The translations under genes were made by a program, and so were the position numbers. Positions 5,105-5,231 of a DNA stretch of 5,231 nt are shown here, in pieces. The notes below the pieces were generated by a model. The model searched no databases, had not been told where the DNA came from, and saw only the letters and a program-made list of their open reading frames with translations. Positions within the stretch are counted from its first letter, which is position 1. Every line of letters starts with the position of its first letter. Source of the stretch: Bacillota bacterium (GTDB taxonomy: Bacteria > Bacillota > Clostridia > Christensenellales > Aristaeellaceae); contig JAEWAH010000099.1 in assembly GCA_023391725.1 (NCBI GenBank), positions 1 through 5,231 on the forward strand, read 5' to 3'.

Positions 5105-5231
5105 ATGGCCAAGCAAAAGTTTGAACGCAACAAGCCGCATGTGAACATCGGCACGATCGGGCACGTAGACCACGGCAAGACGACGTTGACGGCAGCCATC
5201 ACGATGGTGCTGGCCAAGCACGGCGGCGCGG
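5105..5231 (+). CDS. tuf: Elongation factor Tu, N-terminal part (cut by window edge)
   Basis: EF-Tu carries aminoacyl-tRNA to the ribosomal A site as a GTP complex. Only the first 42 codons are in the window. They begin MAKQKFERNKPHVNIGTIG and include the P-loop GHVDHGKT with the following TLTAAIT, which together are diagnostic of EF-Tu. The gene runs past the right edge, so the other GTPase motifs and domains 2 and 3 cannot be checked. It follows fusA by 91 nt, as in the classical str operon order. Confidence 0.97.
   Translation, partial: MAKQKFERNKPHVNIGTIGHVDHGKTTLTAAITMVLAKHGGA

Overview
This window is the start of a bacterial str operon (ribosomal proteins S12 and S7, EF-G and EF-Tu), with an oppositely oriented cell-wall lipoprotein gene on its left. 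Several features point to a spore-former-related Firmicute of the class Clostridia: a SpoIID-type gene, a small L7Ae-family gene directly ahead of rpsL, strong AGGAGG-type ribosome binding sites before every gene, a near-consensus SigA promoter, and an EF-G of 691 residues with typical clostridial signatures. Codons end mostly in G or C, so the genome is probably moderately GC-rich. I cannot name a genus from the sequence alone.

Left part (1-1213), all read leftward. A 334-residue predicted lipoprotein with a SpoIID/LytB domain occupies 209-1213. It ends in a clear intrinsic terminator at 141-178. A second leftward promoter-like sequence follows at 92-119 and probably serves a gene beyond the left edge. 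Region 1214-1526 is a divergent intergenic region. It holds a rightward promoter (TTGACA, 17 nt, TATGAT, with an extended -10) and a leader of roughly 77 nt.

Right part (1527-5231), all read rightward. The order is rplGB (L7Ae/YbxF-like), rpsL (S12), rpsG (S7), fusA (EF-G) and the first 42 codons of tuf (EF-Tu). No convincing terminator separates them, so they probably form one transcript. Together they supply parts of the 30S decoding and head regions and the two GTPases of elongation. The operon starts at rplGB from its own promoter, with no rpoB-rpoC just upstream, unlike the usual Firmicutes layout.

The points most worth a second look are these. S12 carries Arg at position 88, where Lys is almost universal; K88R is a classical streptomycin-resistance substitution. 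The rpsL-rpsG spacer is unusually long (189 nt) and can fold into several helices, including a UUCG tetraloop hairpin and a 20-nt perfect palindrome, which makes it a candidate regulatory RNA. A 13-bp bulged hairpin lies between rplGB and rpsL. I see no CRISPR array, mobile element, tRNA or rRNA gene. Apart from these signals the window is core translation machinery, and I do not see a clearly new multi-gene system.
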